This document shows, one piece after another, positions 1 to 9,666 of a stretch of DNA of 64,000 bases. The position numbers and the translations under genes were made by a program. Every line of letters begins with the position of its first letter. Position 1 is the stretch's first letter. The notes beneath the pieces were generated by a model. The model worked only from the letters and a program-made list of their open reading frames with translations, was not told the DNA's origin and searched no databases. Source of the DNA: JBGTCD01 sp041749015 (GTDB lineage Bacteria > Bacteroidota > Bacteroidia > Cytophagales > Cyclobacteriaceae); the NCBI GenBank assembly GCA_041749015.1, contig JBGTCD010000096.1, forward strand, positions 1-64,000. Direction: 5' to 3'.

Positions 1-2
1 AC

Positions 3-3000
3 AAGAAAGGATTGTTAGAAATTACGGTTGATGGGTTTACTGCTTTTTATGATCTGGAGAGAGAGTATGATAATTCACGGGTAAAGAGAACGTATCGAAA
101 AGTGGTTTATGGGACACCTATTAAATATGTATGGAGCCCCATAAATTTTACCATTAATGTTCCTATTGACGGGGTAAAATCTTTAATCAACTGGTGGCCT
201 CAGGGCACCATATATCGTATAAAGGACTTTTTTGTGAGGCTCTACCATTCTACAGCCTGCCTTTTCGATGATTATTATTGCGATTATTATAGTTTCAGAA
301 AGGAGAATAGGCACCAGGGTTATTTCGCATTCAATAAACCTAAATACTTACCAGATGACACGGTTAAATTTAAAGCTTTTGTGGTTAAGAAAAATGGAAA
401 ACCAATAAAGGAAGAAGTATTTGCAAATATTTATATTAAAGGGAAAGAGATAGAGGTTGCTAAAATTTCCCCTTACAGGGATGGTGCTTATCAGGCTGAA
501 TTTTTTCTTCATGACTCCCTGGAATTACAATTAGATAGGGAATATCGAGTAAGTTTGGTTTCAGGCAAGGGGAAAAAATATTTTAGTAATTATTTCAAAT
601 ATGAAGAGTACGAATTAAAAAGCAGTAAGCTAAGCTTAAGAGTAGATCAAACCCAGCACTATAAAAATGACTCCTTGGTCCTATATGCAAAAGGAACTAA
701 TGAAAACGATCTCAATATATTGGATGGAAGATTGGAAATTTTGATTTCTCCTCAGGAAATCAATAAATACTTTTTACCAGAGCTATTTGTTCCTGATACG
801 CTGTTCTTCCTTGAGAAAAAGTTAGACCCAAATGATGAAACAGAGATTGTATTAAAGGATGAATATTTCCCACCAATAAATTTCGATTATAATGTAAATG
901 TTAAATTATTAACCTCAGATAATGAAGTCATTTCCGAAAATCAGAAGGTGAGCTATTTTTATGAGAAGAAAGATTTCAAAATTGATTTGAAAGGAGATTC
1001 TCTGCAATTTCAGTATGAAGAAAATGGGAAAGTGGAGAGTGAAAATGTTCAAATTTTTGAAGTAGATAATTATGGAAATAGATCTGTGGTATATGAAGGA
1101 GTAACTCCTGCCAAAGTTCCATACAGCCAATATTTTTCAAGTTATGTCATTCAAACCGACAGCCTATCAAAAACATTTGATTTGTCGGAAAAGCCCTCCC
1201 TAATTCAATGTCTTTCTCTCAGGAGCCCTGATTCATTGATCATACAAATTGAAAACCCAAGAAATCTGCCGTTTAGCTATAATATTTACAAAAAGAATAA
1301 AGAAATCGCCGCTGGCTACAACACTGAGCTTAATTTTAGGTTAAGGACGAAATCTAAGCAAAATTATTTTTTATCCCTTCAGTATCTTTGGGGCGGGGAA
1401 ATTTTAAAAGAAAATTATGAAATCGGCTTAAAGGATAAGCAGCTTAATGTGGCGGTAACTCAACCCAGGATTGTTTATCCGGGGCAAGTTTCATGGTTAG
1501 AGTTAACGGTAACAGATATTAAAGGTAAGCCAGTAGAGGATGTAGATTTAACTGCTTATGGCGTCACCAGGAAATTTGGTCATACTCCTCCAACAGTGCC
1601 ATACCTCGGTAAGGAAAGAAAGCATAAGGAGTTGGTTAATCTTTTTAAATTTAATAATGGAAACCTTCCGAGTGAATTTAATCGTCTTTTGGAATATTCA
1701 GAATGGAAGAAAATAGCAGGATTGGACTCTATCGAATATTACCAGTTTATTTACCCTGAAAACTCCATCCGGAAATACCAGTATTTTACTCCTGATTCAA
1801 TTACACAATTTTCACCTTTCGTTTTCAGTGAAGGGGCTCCCCAGGCTATACATGTGGTATATGGAGATGGTAAACCGGTATATTTCAGTTGGTCCACCCA
1901 TTATAATCCGTATTCATTCAAGATAGATAGTGGTTTCCATCAAATAAAATTAAGAACCGAAAAAAATATTTTTACAATAGATAGCCTATACTTTCAACAG
2001 GGTGAAAAGCTGATTTTTAGTATAGATGAAAAAAGCAATCATGAAAAAATAAGTATTAGTGAGGCAAGTATTGAATTAAACACTGGGGAAAAAAGGTTCT
2101 TGTACAGGTATATTTTCCCTTACCGGAATAATTTCGGGGAGCGGTTTGCGTATTTAAAACAGGGGGAGCAAGTGCAATTCCTGAATAACTTTTCCAATTT
2201 TGGAAACAGGCAGAATTTTGCAGGGCCTATCGTGGGTGATATTACTTTTCAGTTGATGGATAGCTTTTCAATAAAGTTTCAACATGAGCCATTTTTTGAA
2301 TATGATTTTGCGCCCCAACTGTTGAAAATGAGAAGCGTTAATGAGGTCCAATATCCTAAAATTTTAAAGGCTTATCCCCCCATTTTTCCATTAAGTGATG
2401 TTGTGTTTACCGAACAAAAACTGAAGGAACAATGGCAAGGATATCTTGATGCTAAAAGAGCCCGAACAGCGAGGTATGACTACCCCAATTCTACGAGTGA
2501 AGGAGCTGGCAGGCTTTTGATAAAAAAAGTCAATACGAGGAAGGAACCTCAAGATCAGCCATTGAATCTATTGGTTTTCCGGTATGACAATCATGAATTT
2601 ATTAGAGTGTATCCTGGCCAAATTTCGGTTTTGCACGAGTTACAAAAAGGATATCATCGATTACTTTTCTTTTATCAAGATGCCAATTACCATATTGAAG
2701 ACTCTGTGGAAATAAAGGGCAACGGATTAAACTATTTTGAATATGAAAAGCCAGAAATCCTACAAAAGGATAGTTTTAGCATTCAGGTCAGTAAAATTAT
2801 AGAAGAAAATCTATTTAAGGCAAAGCCGTATGAATCGGAGGTCGAAAGAGAAAAAACTCAAATTTATAATACTTATGGAGAGCAGTTTATTTATTCCGGA
2901 GTGGGCGATTATGTGGAAGGTTATGTATATGATGAGGTGAATGGATACCCTTTACCAGGGGTAACTATAATGGTAGAAGGAACCCGTTTGGGTACCGTAT

Positions 3001-5471
3001 CAAACATGGATGGTTACTACTCTTTGAAAGTTCCTGTTGGCTATTCTACCTTGCAATTTTCCTTTATAGGAATGAAAAGTCAGGAAAAAGAGGTTGAAGG
3101 TAATGTAGTAAATGTAAATCTTGAAGCCGATGCACAGTATTTACAAGAAGTTGTGGTAACTGCCTATGGAGTTGTTCGTGAACGAAAAAGCCTGGGTTAT
3201 TCGGTCACAAATGTCCAGGAAAGAATGCTTCAAGGTAGAGTTGCAGGAGTTTCTATAAGTACTGGCAGTCCCGGGAGTGCTGTTGATATTAAAATTAGAG
3301 GGGCATCCTCATTATCATTTGAAAACACCCCTTTATACATCATCAATGGTTATGTGTATTCAGGGGATATCACGGAAATAGATCCCGAAATCATAAAAAA
3401 CATTGAAATTTTAAAAGGTGAAAGTGCTACCGCAATTTATGGTTCCAGGGCTGCTAATGGTGTGGTGATAATAGAAACAGAAGAAGGTACATTTAGAAGC
3501 CCTTTATCACTTTCTGCCAAGGGAGCAGACTATGATGAAGTCTTTTTTGAGGCAGCCTCACAGTCCAGTTCCATCAGGAATAATTTTTCTGATTATGCAT
3601 TTTGGCAACCTGGATTAAGGACGAATAAAGAAGGAAAAGCGAGTTTTGAAGTGATATTTCCGGATGATGTCACCAGTTGGGAAACCTTTTACCTGGCAAT
3701 GAATGGAAAAAAGCAATCAGGGCAGACAAAAAGTCTTATTAAGTCTTATAAACCACTGATGGCTCAGTTAGCTATACCAAGGTTTTTAATAGAATCAGAC
3801 ACGGCTATGGCTATTGGCAAGATTCTAAACTACTCTAATGACTCTGTCAGGGTAGAAAGCCAGTTTGAAATAGATGGAAATATAAAATTTAAGAGAAGGC
3901 ATATTTTGGCAAATGCCGTTTCGGACACATTACAAATTTTTGCGCCTTTAGATTCCATCACGCTTAAATATTTTCTTGAAAAAGAAGATGGGTATTTCGA
4001 TGGTGAGCAAAAAGAAATCCCTGTTTTCCCAATTGGCTTGGAAGAAACAAAAGGTCAATTTTTTTCACTTGACAGTGATACTACCATTAGTTTAAATTTT
4101 GATCCGAATCTTGGACCGGTAAAATTATATGCCCGTGCCGATTTACTGGATGTAATTGAAGACGAAATCAGCCATATTTTAAGGTATGAATACTGGTGCA
4201 ACGAACAAATAGCTTCGAAATTGAAAGCATTATTGGTAGAGAAAAAGTTGGTCGAGTTTAAAGGTCAGAAATTTAATAATGAGAGAGAAATAAAAAGACT
4301 GATAAGATTGCTTCATAAAAATCAATCAGGAAATGGCCTTTGGGGTTGGTGGAAAAATTCAGGCTATAATGATTGGACCAGTTTACATGTTTTGGAAGCA
4401 TTGGTTTTTGCTGAAAATCTAGGGTATGAAACAAAAATTAATAAAGATAAAATCACAGAGCAAATGATTTGGGATTTGGAATATCGGTCGGATTTTCACC
4501 GCAGTGTTAGGATGCTAAAAGTCCTCCATCTCTTGAATGCTAAAACAAATTTTGCTTATTATATCAATTCACTGGAACAGAAGAAAGAGAAGTCATTAAA
4601 TGCACTATTGGAGCTTACCTACCTTAAACAATTATTTAAAATTGATGTAAATTTAGATACTATAATTACCTACAAAAGGAACACTTCTTTCGGAAATATT
4701 TATTTTGAAAATAAGGAGGAAGAAAGTAGTCTGGTGGTGAATGATTTGCAAAACACCTTATTGGCTTATAAAATATTACAAGCTGATTCGGCTGATAACC
4801 AAGAGTTATTAGGAAAAATGAGAGGGTATTTTCTTGAAATCAGGAATAGTGGTTACTGGAGAAACACCTATGAATCTTCCAATATTATAGAAACCATTCT
4901 GCCGGATTTACTTAAGGGAAAAGAAAAATTGGATCAACCTATGATCAGCTTATCAGGAGGTGTCAATGAATCAGTAAGTACTTTTCCTTTTGAAATGTAT
5001 GTACAGCCTGATAAGATAATTGAGCTGTCAAAAAGTGGAGATTTACCGGTTTACTTTACCAGCTATCAAAGATTCTGGAACAAAAATCCAATTGATAAAA
5101 AGGAAGATTTTGAAATAACTTCTCAATTTGAAAATGGCCTTAATAAATTAACTGCCGGTAATGAAACAAAGCTGGTGGTTCATGTAAAAGTTAAAAAGGA
5201 TGCTGAGTATGTGATGATCAATATCCCTATTCCTGGAGCATGTTCTTACGCAGATAAGCGAAATAATATTAGAGGAGAATCTCATAGAGAGTATTTTAAG
5301 CATAAAACAACCATTTTTTGTGAAAGGCTACCTAAGGGAGATTATACTTATGAAATCAGCTTAATGCCTCGATACTCCGGAACCTACACCTTAAATCCGG
5401 CTAAAATTGAGCTGATGTATTTCCCAACCTTCAATGCTAATAATGAAGTTAGAAAGGTGGAGGTTGAATAG
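3..5471 (+). CDS. Alpha-2-macroglobulin family protein with embedded carboxypeptidase-regulatory and SusC-type plug domains (5' partial)
   Basis: The frame is open to the window edge. A TTG at 12 is a possible start, but the codons before it are in frame and no signal peptide is visible, so I treat the gene as truncated. Residue numbers count from that TTG. An MG2-type macroglobulin domain (GYFAFNKPKYLPDD) lies near 105-210 and further macroglobulin-like segments follow to about 960. A CarboxypepD_reg-like domain covers about 968-1045, a TonB-box-like stretch EVVVTAYG about 1046, and a SusC-type plug (GRVAGVSI, IRGASS, ATAIYGSRAANGVV) to about 1160. The A2M core domain (FPDDVTSWETFYLA) follows near 1200, then a thioester-like CNEQ at Cys1396 with the helical thioester domain. 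No outer-membrane barrel follows the plug. A2M proteins trap proteases or, in Bacteroidota, may act in secretion or surface defence; that role is inference. Confidence 0.85.
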   Translation, partial: KKGLLEITVDGFTAFYDLEREYDNSRVKRTYRKVVYGTPIKYVWSPINFTINVPIDGVKSLINWWPQGTIYRIKDFFVRLYHSTACLFDDYYCDYYSFRKENRHQGYFAFNKPKYLPDDTVKFKAFVVKKNGKPIKEEVFANIYIKGKEIEVAKISPYRDGAYQAEFFLHDSLELQLDREYRVSLVSGKGKKYFSNYFKYEEYELKSSKLSLRVDQTQHYKNDSLVLYAKGTNENDLNILDGRLEILISPQEINKYFLPELFVPDTLFFLEKKLDPNDETEIVLKDEYFPPINFDYNVNVKLLTSDNEVISENQKVSYFYEKKDFKIDLKGDSLQFQYEENGKVESENVQIFEVDNYGNRSVVYEGVTPAKVPYSQYFSSYVIQTDSLSKTFDLSEKPSLIQCLSLRSPDSLIIQIENPRNLPFSYNIYKKNKEIAAGYNTELNFRLRTKSKQNYFLSLQYLWGGEILKENYEIGLKDKQLNVAVTQPRIVYPGQVSWLELTVTDIKGKPVEDVDLTAYGVTRKFGHTPPTVPYLGKERKHKELVNLFKFNNGNLPSEFNRLLEYSEWKKIAGLDSIEYYQFIYPENSIRKYQYFTPDSITQFSPFVFSEGAPQAIHVVYGDGKPVYFSWSTHYNPYSFKIDSGFHQIKLRTEKNIFTIDSLYFQQGEKLIFSIDEKSNHEKISISEASIELNTGEKRFLYRYIFPYRNNFGERFAYLKQGEQVQFLNNFSNFGNRQNFAGPIVGDITFQLMDSFSIKFQHEPFFEYDFAPQLLKMRSVNEVQYPKILKAYPPIFPLSDVVFTEQKLKEQWQGYLDAKRARTARYDYPNSTSEGAGRLLIKKVNTRKEPQDQPLNLLVFRYDNHEFIRVYPGQISVLHELQKGYHRLLFFYQDANYHIEDSVEIKGNGLNYFEYEKPEILQKDSFSIQVSKIIEENLFKAKPYESEVEREKTQIYNTYGEQFIYSGVGDYVEGYVYDEVNGYPLPGVTIMVEGTRLGTVSNMDGYYSLKVPVGYSTLQFSFIGMKSQEKEVEGNVVNVNLEADAQYLQEVVVTAYGVVRERKSLGYSVTNVQERMLQGRVAGVSISTGSPGSAVDIKIRGASSLSFENTPLYIINGYVYSGDITEIDPEIIKNIEILKGESATAIYGSRAANGVVIIETEEGTFRSPLSLSAKGADYDEVFFEAASQSSSIRNNFSDYAFWQPGLRTNKEGKASFEVIFPDDVTSWETFYLAMNGKKQSGQTKSLIKSYKPLMAQLAIPRFLIESDTAMAIGKILNYSNDSVRVESQFEIDGNIKFKRRHILANAVSDTLQIFAPLDSITLKYFLEKEDGYFDGEQKEIPVFPIGLEETKGQFFSLDSDTTISLNFDPNLGPVKLYARADLLDVIEDEISHILRYEYWCNEQIASKLKALLVEKKLVEFKGQKFNNEREIKRLIRLLHKNQSGNGLWGWWKNSGYNDWTSLHVLEALVFAENLGYETKINKDKITEQMIWDLEYRSDFHRSVRMLKVLHLLNAKTNFAYYINSLEQKKEKSLNALLELTYLKQLFKIDVNLDTIITYKRNTSFGNIYFENKEEESSLVVNDLQNTLLAYKILQADSADNQELLGKMRGYFLEIRNSGYWRNTYESSNIIETILPDLLKGKEKLDQPMISLSGGVNESVSTFPFEMYVQPDKIIELSKSGDLPVYFTSYQRFWNKNPIDKKEDFEITSQFENGLNKLTAGNETKLVVHVKVKKDAEYVMINIPIPGACSYADKRNNIRGESHREYFKHKTTIFCERLPKGDYTYEISLMPRYSGTYTLNPAKIELMYFPTFNANNEVRKVEVE

Positions 5472-5558
5472 TTATAATGTAATTTTTACAGCTTTTGGTA
5501 AAGCGTTAATTAATCAGTATTCCCCCTGCGACCAACTAATTTCCATTGATATTTTCCC

Positions 5559-6413
5559 TTAATTCTCCTGAATTAATAATCGTGCCGCCAACGGATTGTG
5601 ATCGGATGGATACCTCCCATCTTCATTATATTCCAGTACTTCCGAATTTTTGATTTTAATTTTATCGTTAAAGAAAATATAGTCAATCCTTCTGCCGGTT
5701 CCGGTAATGTGTGGTTCCCAACCATAAAAAGTCTCGCCAGGGGCATCAGGATTTATGGCTCGGTAGGCATCATGGAGTGCCACCCCGATATCCTTTATAT
5801 TGGCAATAGCTATGCTTGACTCCAGGGCATTCAGGTCTCCCATGATGACGGCAGGATATTTTTTTAGATAATTGTCGGTTTTTTCCTTAATCACCCTGGC
5901 GCTCATGGCCCTGGCTTCTTCGCTGACATGGGAGAAGTGGGTATTTAATACAAATATTTTTGTCCCGGTCTCTTTTGATTCAAAAACACCCCATGTGGCA
6001 ATCCTGGGTAAAACAGTATTCCAACTCATGGACCCGGGGATTTCTGGATTTTCAGAAAGCCAGAAATGGCCATTCTCAATCACCTTCCACCTGTTGGAAT
6101 CAAAGAAAATAGGGCAACCTTCATCCTTGCCTTCTGCATCCCTGGACACCCCAATAAATTGATGGTGCTCAAGGAGGGAATCAATGACCTCCACCTGGAA
6201 TGGGAGTGCTTCCTGAAGCCCATAAAAGTCGGCTGGGTATTTCTTTAAGGTATTGAACAAAATAGATTTCCTTAATTCCCAATGATTGGGCCCGTCATCA
6301 GCAGTGCCAAACCGAATGTTGAAGGACATCACATCGACTACCTCCTGAACATTTCCCTGATTTGAAGGACCGCTACAACTCATCATGATCATTAAAACAC
6401 AGAAACACCTCAT
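5559..6413 (-). CDS. Endonuclease/exonuclease/phosphatase family lipoprotein
   Basis: A 284-aa member of the EEP (DNase I-like) superfamily. The N-terminus is a short lipoprotein signal with lipobox MMSC, which predicts an envelope location. Family motifs run in order: VMSFNIR with the metal-binding Asn, GLQEA with the metal Glu, MGDLNA in the middle and the C-terminal YPSDHNPL carrying the catalytic Asp-His. Exported Bacteroidota members of this family include nucleases, sphingomyelinase-like enzymes and sugar-phosphate phosphatases, so the substrate cannot be named. The start overlaps the stop of the upstream oxidoreductase by 4 bp, so the two are probably cotranscribed. Confidence 0.85.
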   Translation of the reverse strand: MRCFCVLMIMMSCSGPSNQGNVQEVVDVMSFNIRFGTADDGPNHWELRKSILFNTLKKYPADFYGLQEALPFQVEVIDSLLEHHQFIGVSRDAEGKDEGCPIFFDSNRWKVIENGHFWLSENPEIPGSMSWNTVLPRIATWGVFESKETGTKIFVLNTHFSHVSEEARAMSARVIKEKTDNYLKKYPAVIMGDLNALESSIAIANIKDIGVALHDAYRAINPDAPGETFYGWEPHITGTGRRIDYIFFNDKIKIKNSEVLEYNEDGRYPSDHNPLAARLLIQEN

Positions 6414-7363
6414 GGTTTATTATGTATGGTCAGCACTATTTTTCCTTTCACCTTACCATCTTCACTTAAATGGTGGGCCTCCGCTGCTTTGTCCCAGGGC
6501 ATGACAGCATCAATTATGGGTTGGAGTTTTTGGGTTTTTACCAGTGCAGCCAGTGCATCCAGGTCTTTGGTATTGGAATTCACCATAATGCCATAAGCCT
6601 TTTTATGGCTCACCAGATGCATTAATGGGGCTATGAGGATGGTGAAAAAATTCGGCAAGGTCGAAATGTAGACCCCGCCATTATTAAGTAACTTTTTGGT
6701 CTTACCAAAGGACTGATTGGGTACTACATCAAAGAAAATATCCCAGGTTTGGTTCAGATTGAAGATATTTTCCTTCTGATAGTCGACCACCTGGTCTGCA
6801 CCCAATTCCTTGCAGAAGTTGAGGTTTTTACCACTACTTACTGCCGTGACCGCCATCCCAAATGCTTTGGCAATTTGTATGGCATAGGTACCCACACCTC
6901 CGGAGCCACCATTGATAAGGATCGAGCCTCCCTTTTTGCCTTTTCCTAATTTTACGATGCCTTGCCAGGCGGTGAGTCCCGCTATGGGCATGGCGGCAGC
7001 CTCTTCCATGGATATTGGATCAGGGATTTTTGCAGCGCGACTTTGGTTTATGATCAGATATTCCGCATAAGCACCACCCTTAAAGGCATTGATCAATCCA
7101 AACACAGGATCACCGGGCTTAAAATCCTTGACCTGAGTACCAACTGCTTCTACCACCCCGGCAAAATCACCACCGGGGATTTTCGGGAATTTTTTACCGG
7201 AAAGGAAGGTCAGGTCGCCTTTGCGCACCTTCCAGTCTACCGGGTTGACTCCTGCCGCATGTACCCTAACTAATAGCTGGTCTTTTCCTGGCATTGGTAT
7301 TGGGGACTCTTCCATTGTGAGCAATTCGGGAGGACCAAACTGATGATATCTGATGGCTTTCAT
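6410..7363 (-). CDS. Medium-chain dehydrogenase/reductase, quinone oxidoreductase-like
   Basis: A 317-aa MDR-superfamily protein, full length for the zinc-free quinone oxidoreductase branch. The GroES-like N-terminal half contains HAAGVNPVDWKVRKG. The Rossmann nucleotide motif GGSGGVGTYAIQIAKAFG lies near residue 155, suggesting NAD(P)H use. The catalytic and structural zinc cysteines of true alcohol dehydrogenases are absent. It probably reduces quinones or activated alkenes; the substrate is unknown. It is the first gene of a two-gene unit with the EEP lipoprotein (4-bp overlap) and is divergent from the trehalose gene. Confidence 0.85.
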   Translation of the reverse strand: MKAIRYHQFGPPELLTMEESPIPMPGKDQLLVRVHAAGVNPVDWKVRKGDLTFLSGKKFPKIPGGDFAGVVEAVGTQVKDFKPGDPVFGLINAFKGGAYAEYLIINQSRAAKIPDPISMEEAAAMPIAGLTAWQGIVKLGKGKKGGSILINGGSGGVGTYAIQIAKAFGMAVTAVSSGKNLNFCKELGADQVVDYQKENIFNLNQTWDIFFDVVPNQSFGKTKKLLNNGGVYISTLPNFFTILIAPLMHLVSHKKAYGIMVNSNTKDLDALAALVKTQKLQPIIDAVMPWDKAAEAHHLSEDGKVKGKIVLTIHNKP

Positions 7364-7464
7364 ATGGGCACTTTGTAATAGATTGCTAAGTTAATATAAT
7401 CATTTAATTAAGTTTTGCTCAGCATAATGGTATTTACAAATCGGATCAATTATATTCGGATTAT

Positions 7465-9642
7465 ATGGGAAAGACAATAATAGTATCCAACAGATTACCG
7501 GTAAAAATCGAGCGCAACAAGGAAGGACAGCTCCAATATAAAGCAAGTGAAGGCGGATTGGCCACAGGCCTAGGTTCGGTGTATAGAGAAGGAGGTAATC
7601 TTTGGATTGGCTGGCCGGGTACCTATTTTGAGAAGCGGAAGGAAAAGACGGAAGTGGAAAGCAACCTCTCTGCTCAGAATATGAAGCCGGTCTTTTTAAC
7701 CAAAGATGAAATAAAAAAGTATTATGAGGGGTTTAGCAACGAAACCCTATGGCCCACCTTCCATTATTTTAATCAGTATGCCATTTACAAGCGCTCCCTT
7801 TGGGATAGTTATTATGAAGTGAATAAGAAATTTGCTGAGGCAGTGCTGAAAGAAGCCCGCAAGGATGACACCATCTGGATTCAGGATTACCAACTCTTAT
7901 TGGTCCCTGGCATGATCAGGGAAAAACTGCCTGATGCCTCCATTGGTTTTTTCCTTCATATCCCATTTCCTTCCTATGAGGTCTTCCGACTTCTGCCATG
8001 GAGGAAGGAACTCCTGGAAGGCATGCTGGGCTCTGATTTATTGGGCTTCCACACCTATGACGATATGCGCCATTTCCTTAGTGCAGTGAGCAGGATCGTG
8101 TTTATCAGCAATCAGCATGGGCAACTTTTTTTCAAAAGCCGTTCGGTGCAGGTAGATGCCTTTCCTATGGGTATTGATTATGAAAAATATGCCAGCTCGG
8201 CCGCAGCTCCGGAAACTATCAACCGTGAGGTGCATTTCAGAACTTCACTTTCTGCCCAGAAGCTGATGCTGTCTATTGACCGGCTTGATTATTCCAAAGG
8301 AATTCCGGCCAGACTGGAAATTTTTGACATTTTCCTTCGGGAGCATCCCGAATACCAGGGCAAGGTTTCACTCATTATGATAGTGGTACCTTCCCGGGAT
8401 AAGGTGGGTAAGTACAAGGACCTCAAAGAGGAGGTGGATTTACTTGTTGGCCGCATCAATGGTGATTATGGCACGCTTAACTGGACTCCGGTACATTATT
8501 TTTACCGGTCTTTTCCGCTCGAAGACTTGTCTGCTTTTTACAGAATGGCAGACGTGGCACTGGTCACACCTATGAGAGATGGAATGAATTTGGTGGCTAA
8601 AGAGTATGTCGCCAGCCGCCTTGACAAAAAAGGTGTATTGATTTTAAGTGAAATGGCCGGATCCTCCAAAGAACTCTCTGATGCCATAATTATCAATCCC
8701 AATGATAAAAATGGAGTGGTAGGTGCCATTCATCAGGCATTAAACCTACCGGTAGAGGAACAACAGCGCCACATGGAGACCATGCAAAAAACAATCAGGA
8801 AGTACAACATCCACCATTGGGTGAATTTGTTTCTTTCCCGACTTGCTGATCTCAAAGTGAAGCAGAAATCTATGGGGACCAAACGCCTTGAGAACAAAAC
8901 TATTGACAACCTGGTCAAGAAGTATAAAAAGGCTAAGAAGCGGCTAATTTTTCTCGATTATGATGGTACTCTTGTAGGTTTCACCCCCCGTCCGGAGCAA
9001 GCCAGCCCTGACAAGGAGCTGCTTACTTTGCTCAAAAAATTGGGTAGTTCGAAGCAGAACAGGGTGGTAGTGATCAGTGGCCGGGGCAGAACATCTCTCA
9101 ATGAATGGCTCGGAGACCTGCCATTGGACCTGATCGGAGAGCATGGCATCTGGCTAAGAAAATTTGGCGGAAAGTGGGAGACGATTGAGCGACTTTCTAA
9201 TGACTGGAAAGAAGACCTGCGCCCAATCCTGGAAATGTATGTTAATAAAACGCCTGGATCTTTGGTAGAGGAAAAGGATTACTCTCTGGTGTGGCATTTC
9301 CGCAAGGTAGAAACCGGCCTTGGTGAGCTGAGGGCGAGGGAAATCTCCAGTCATTTAAAATATCTTGCAGTCAACATGAACCTGCAGGTACTGGAAGGTG
9401 ATAATGTGGTGGAGATTAAGAATATCGAGGTCAACAAAGGGAAAGCGGCCTCCAAATGGCTGGATGACTATGAGGCGGATTTTGTGATGGCCATAGGCGA
9501 TGACTGGACCGATGAGGATACATTCAAGGCTATGCCAGAACATGCCATCACCATTAAGGTAGGGACAGGAAATTCAGAAGCCAGTTATAGTGTAAGCAAT
9601 CCTGAAGCAGTAAGGAATTTATTAAAAGAAATAGCTGGATAG
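7465..9642 (+). CDS. otsAB: Bifunctional trehalose-6-phosphate synthase/phosphatase
   Basis: A 725-aa fusion. Residues 1 to about 460 form a GT20 trehalose-6-phosphate synthase (SNRLPV at the N-terminus; DRLDYSKGIP and the MRDGMNLVAKEY nucleotide-sugar site). Residues from about 490 form a HAD-type trehalose-phosphatase with the nucleophile motif FLDYDGT (Asp498), the VISGR motif and the metal motif GDDWTDEDTF. Together these make trehalose from a nucleotide-glucose and glucose-6-phosphate. Such fusions are known in Bacteroidota. The product is cytoplasmic and probably serves osmotic or desiccation protection. The gene stands alone between a divergent oxidoreductase and a convergent kinase only 24 bp away. 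Confidence 0.95.
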   Translation: MGKTIIVSNRLPVKIERNKEGQLQYKASEGGLATGLGSVYREGGNLWIGWPGTYFEKRKEKTEVESNLSAQNMKPVFLTKDEIKKYYEGFSNETLWPTFHYFNQYAIYKRSLWDSYYEVNKKFAEAVLKEARKDDTIWIQDYQLLLVPGMIREKLPDASIGFFLHIPFPSYEVFRLLPWRKELLEGMLGSDLLGFHTYDDMRHFLSAVSRIVFISNQHGQLFFKSRSVQVDAFPMGIDYEKYASSAAAPETINREVHFRTSLSAQKLMLSIDRLDYSKGIPARLEIFDIFLREHPEYQGKVSLIMIVVPSRDKVGKYKDLKEEVDLLVGRINGDYGTLNWTPVHYFYRSFPLEDLSAFYRMADVALVTPMRDGMNLVAKEYVASRLDKKGVLILSEMAGSSKELSDAIIINPNDKNGVVGAIHQALNLPVEEQQRHMETMQKTIRKYNIHHWVNLFLSRLADLKVKQKSMGTKRLENKTIDNLVKKYKKAKKRLIFLDYDGTLVGFTPRPEQASPDKELLTLLKKLGSSKQNRVVVISGRGRTSLNEWLGDLPLDLIGEHGIWLRKFGGKWETIERLSNDWKEDLRPILEMYVNKTPGSLVEEKDYSLVWHFRKVETGLGELRAREISSHLKYLAVNMNLQVLEGDNVVEIKNIEVNKGKAASKWLDDYEADFVMAIGDDWTDEDTFKAMPEHAITIKVGTGNSEASYSVSNPEAVRNLLKEIAG

Positions 9643-9666
9643 AGGATAAGGTATTCTCATCTGGTA

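Noticed and set aside
5491..5504. Hairpin GCTTT-TGGT-AAAGC after the first A2M gene
   Set aside because: Only a 5-bp stem and no T run, so not called a terminator.
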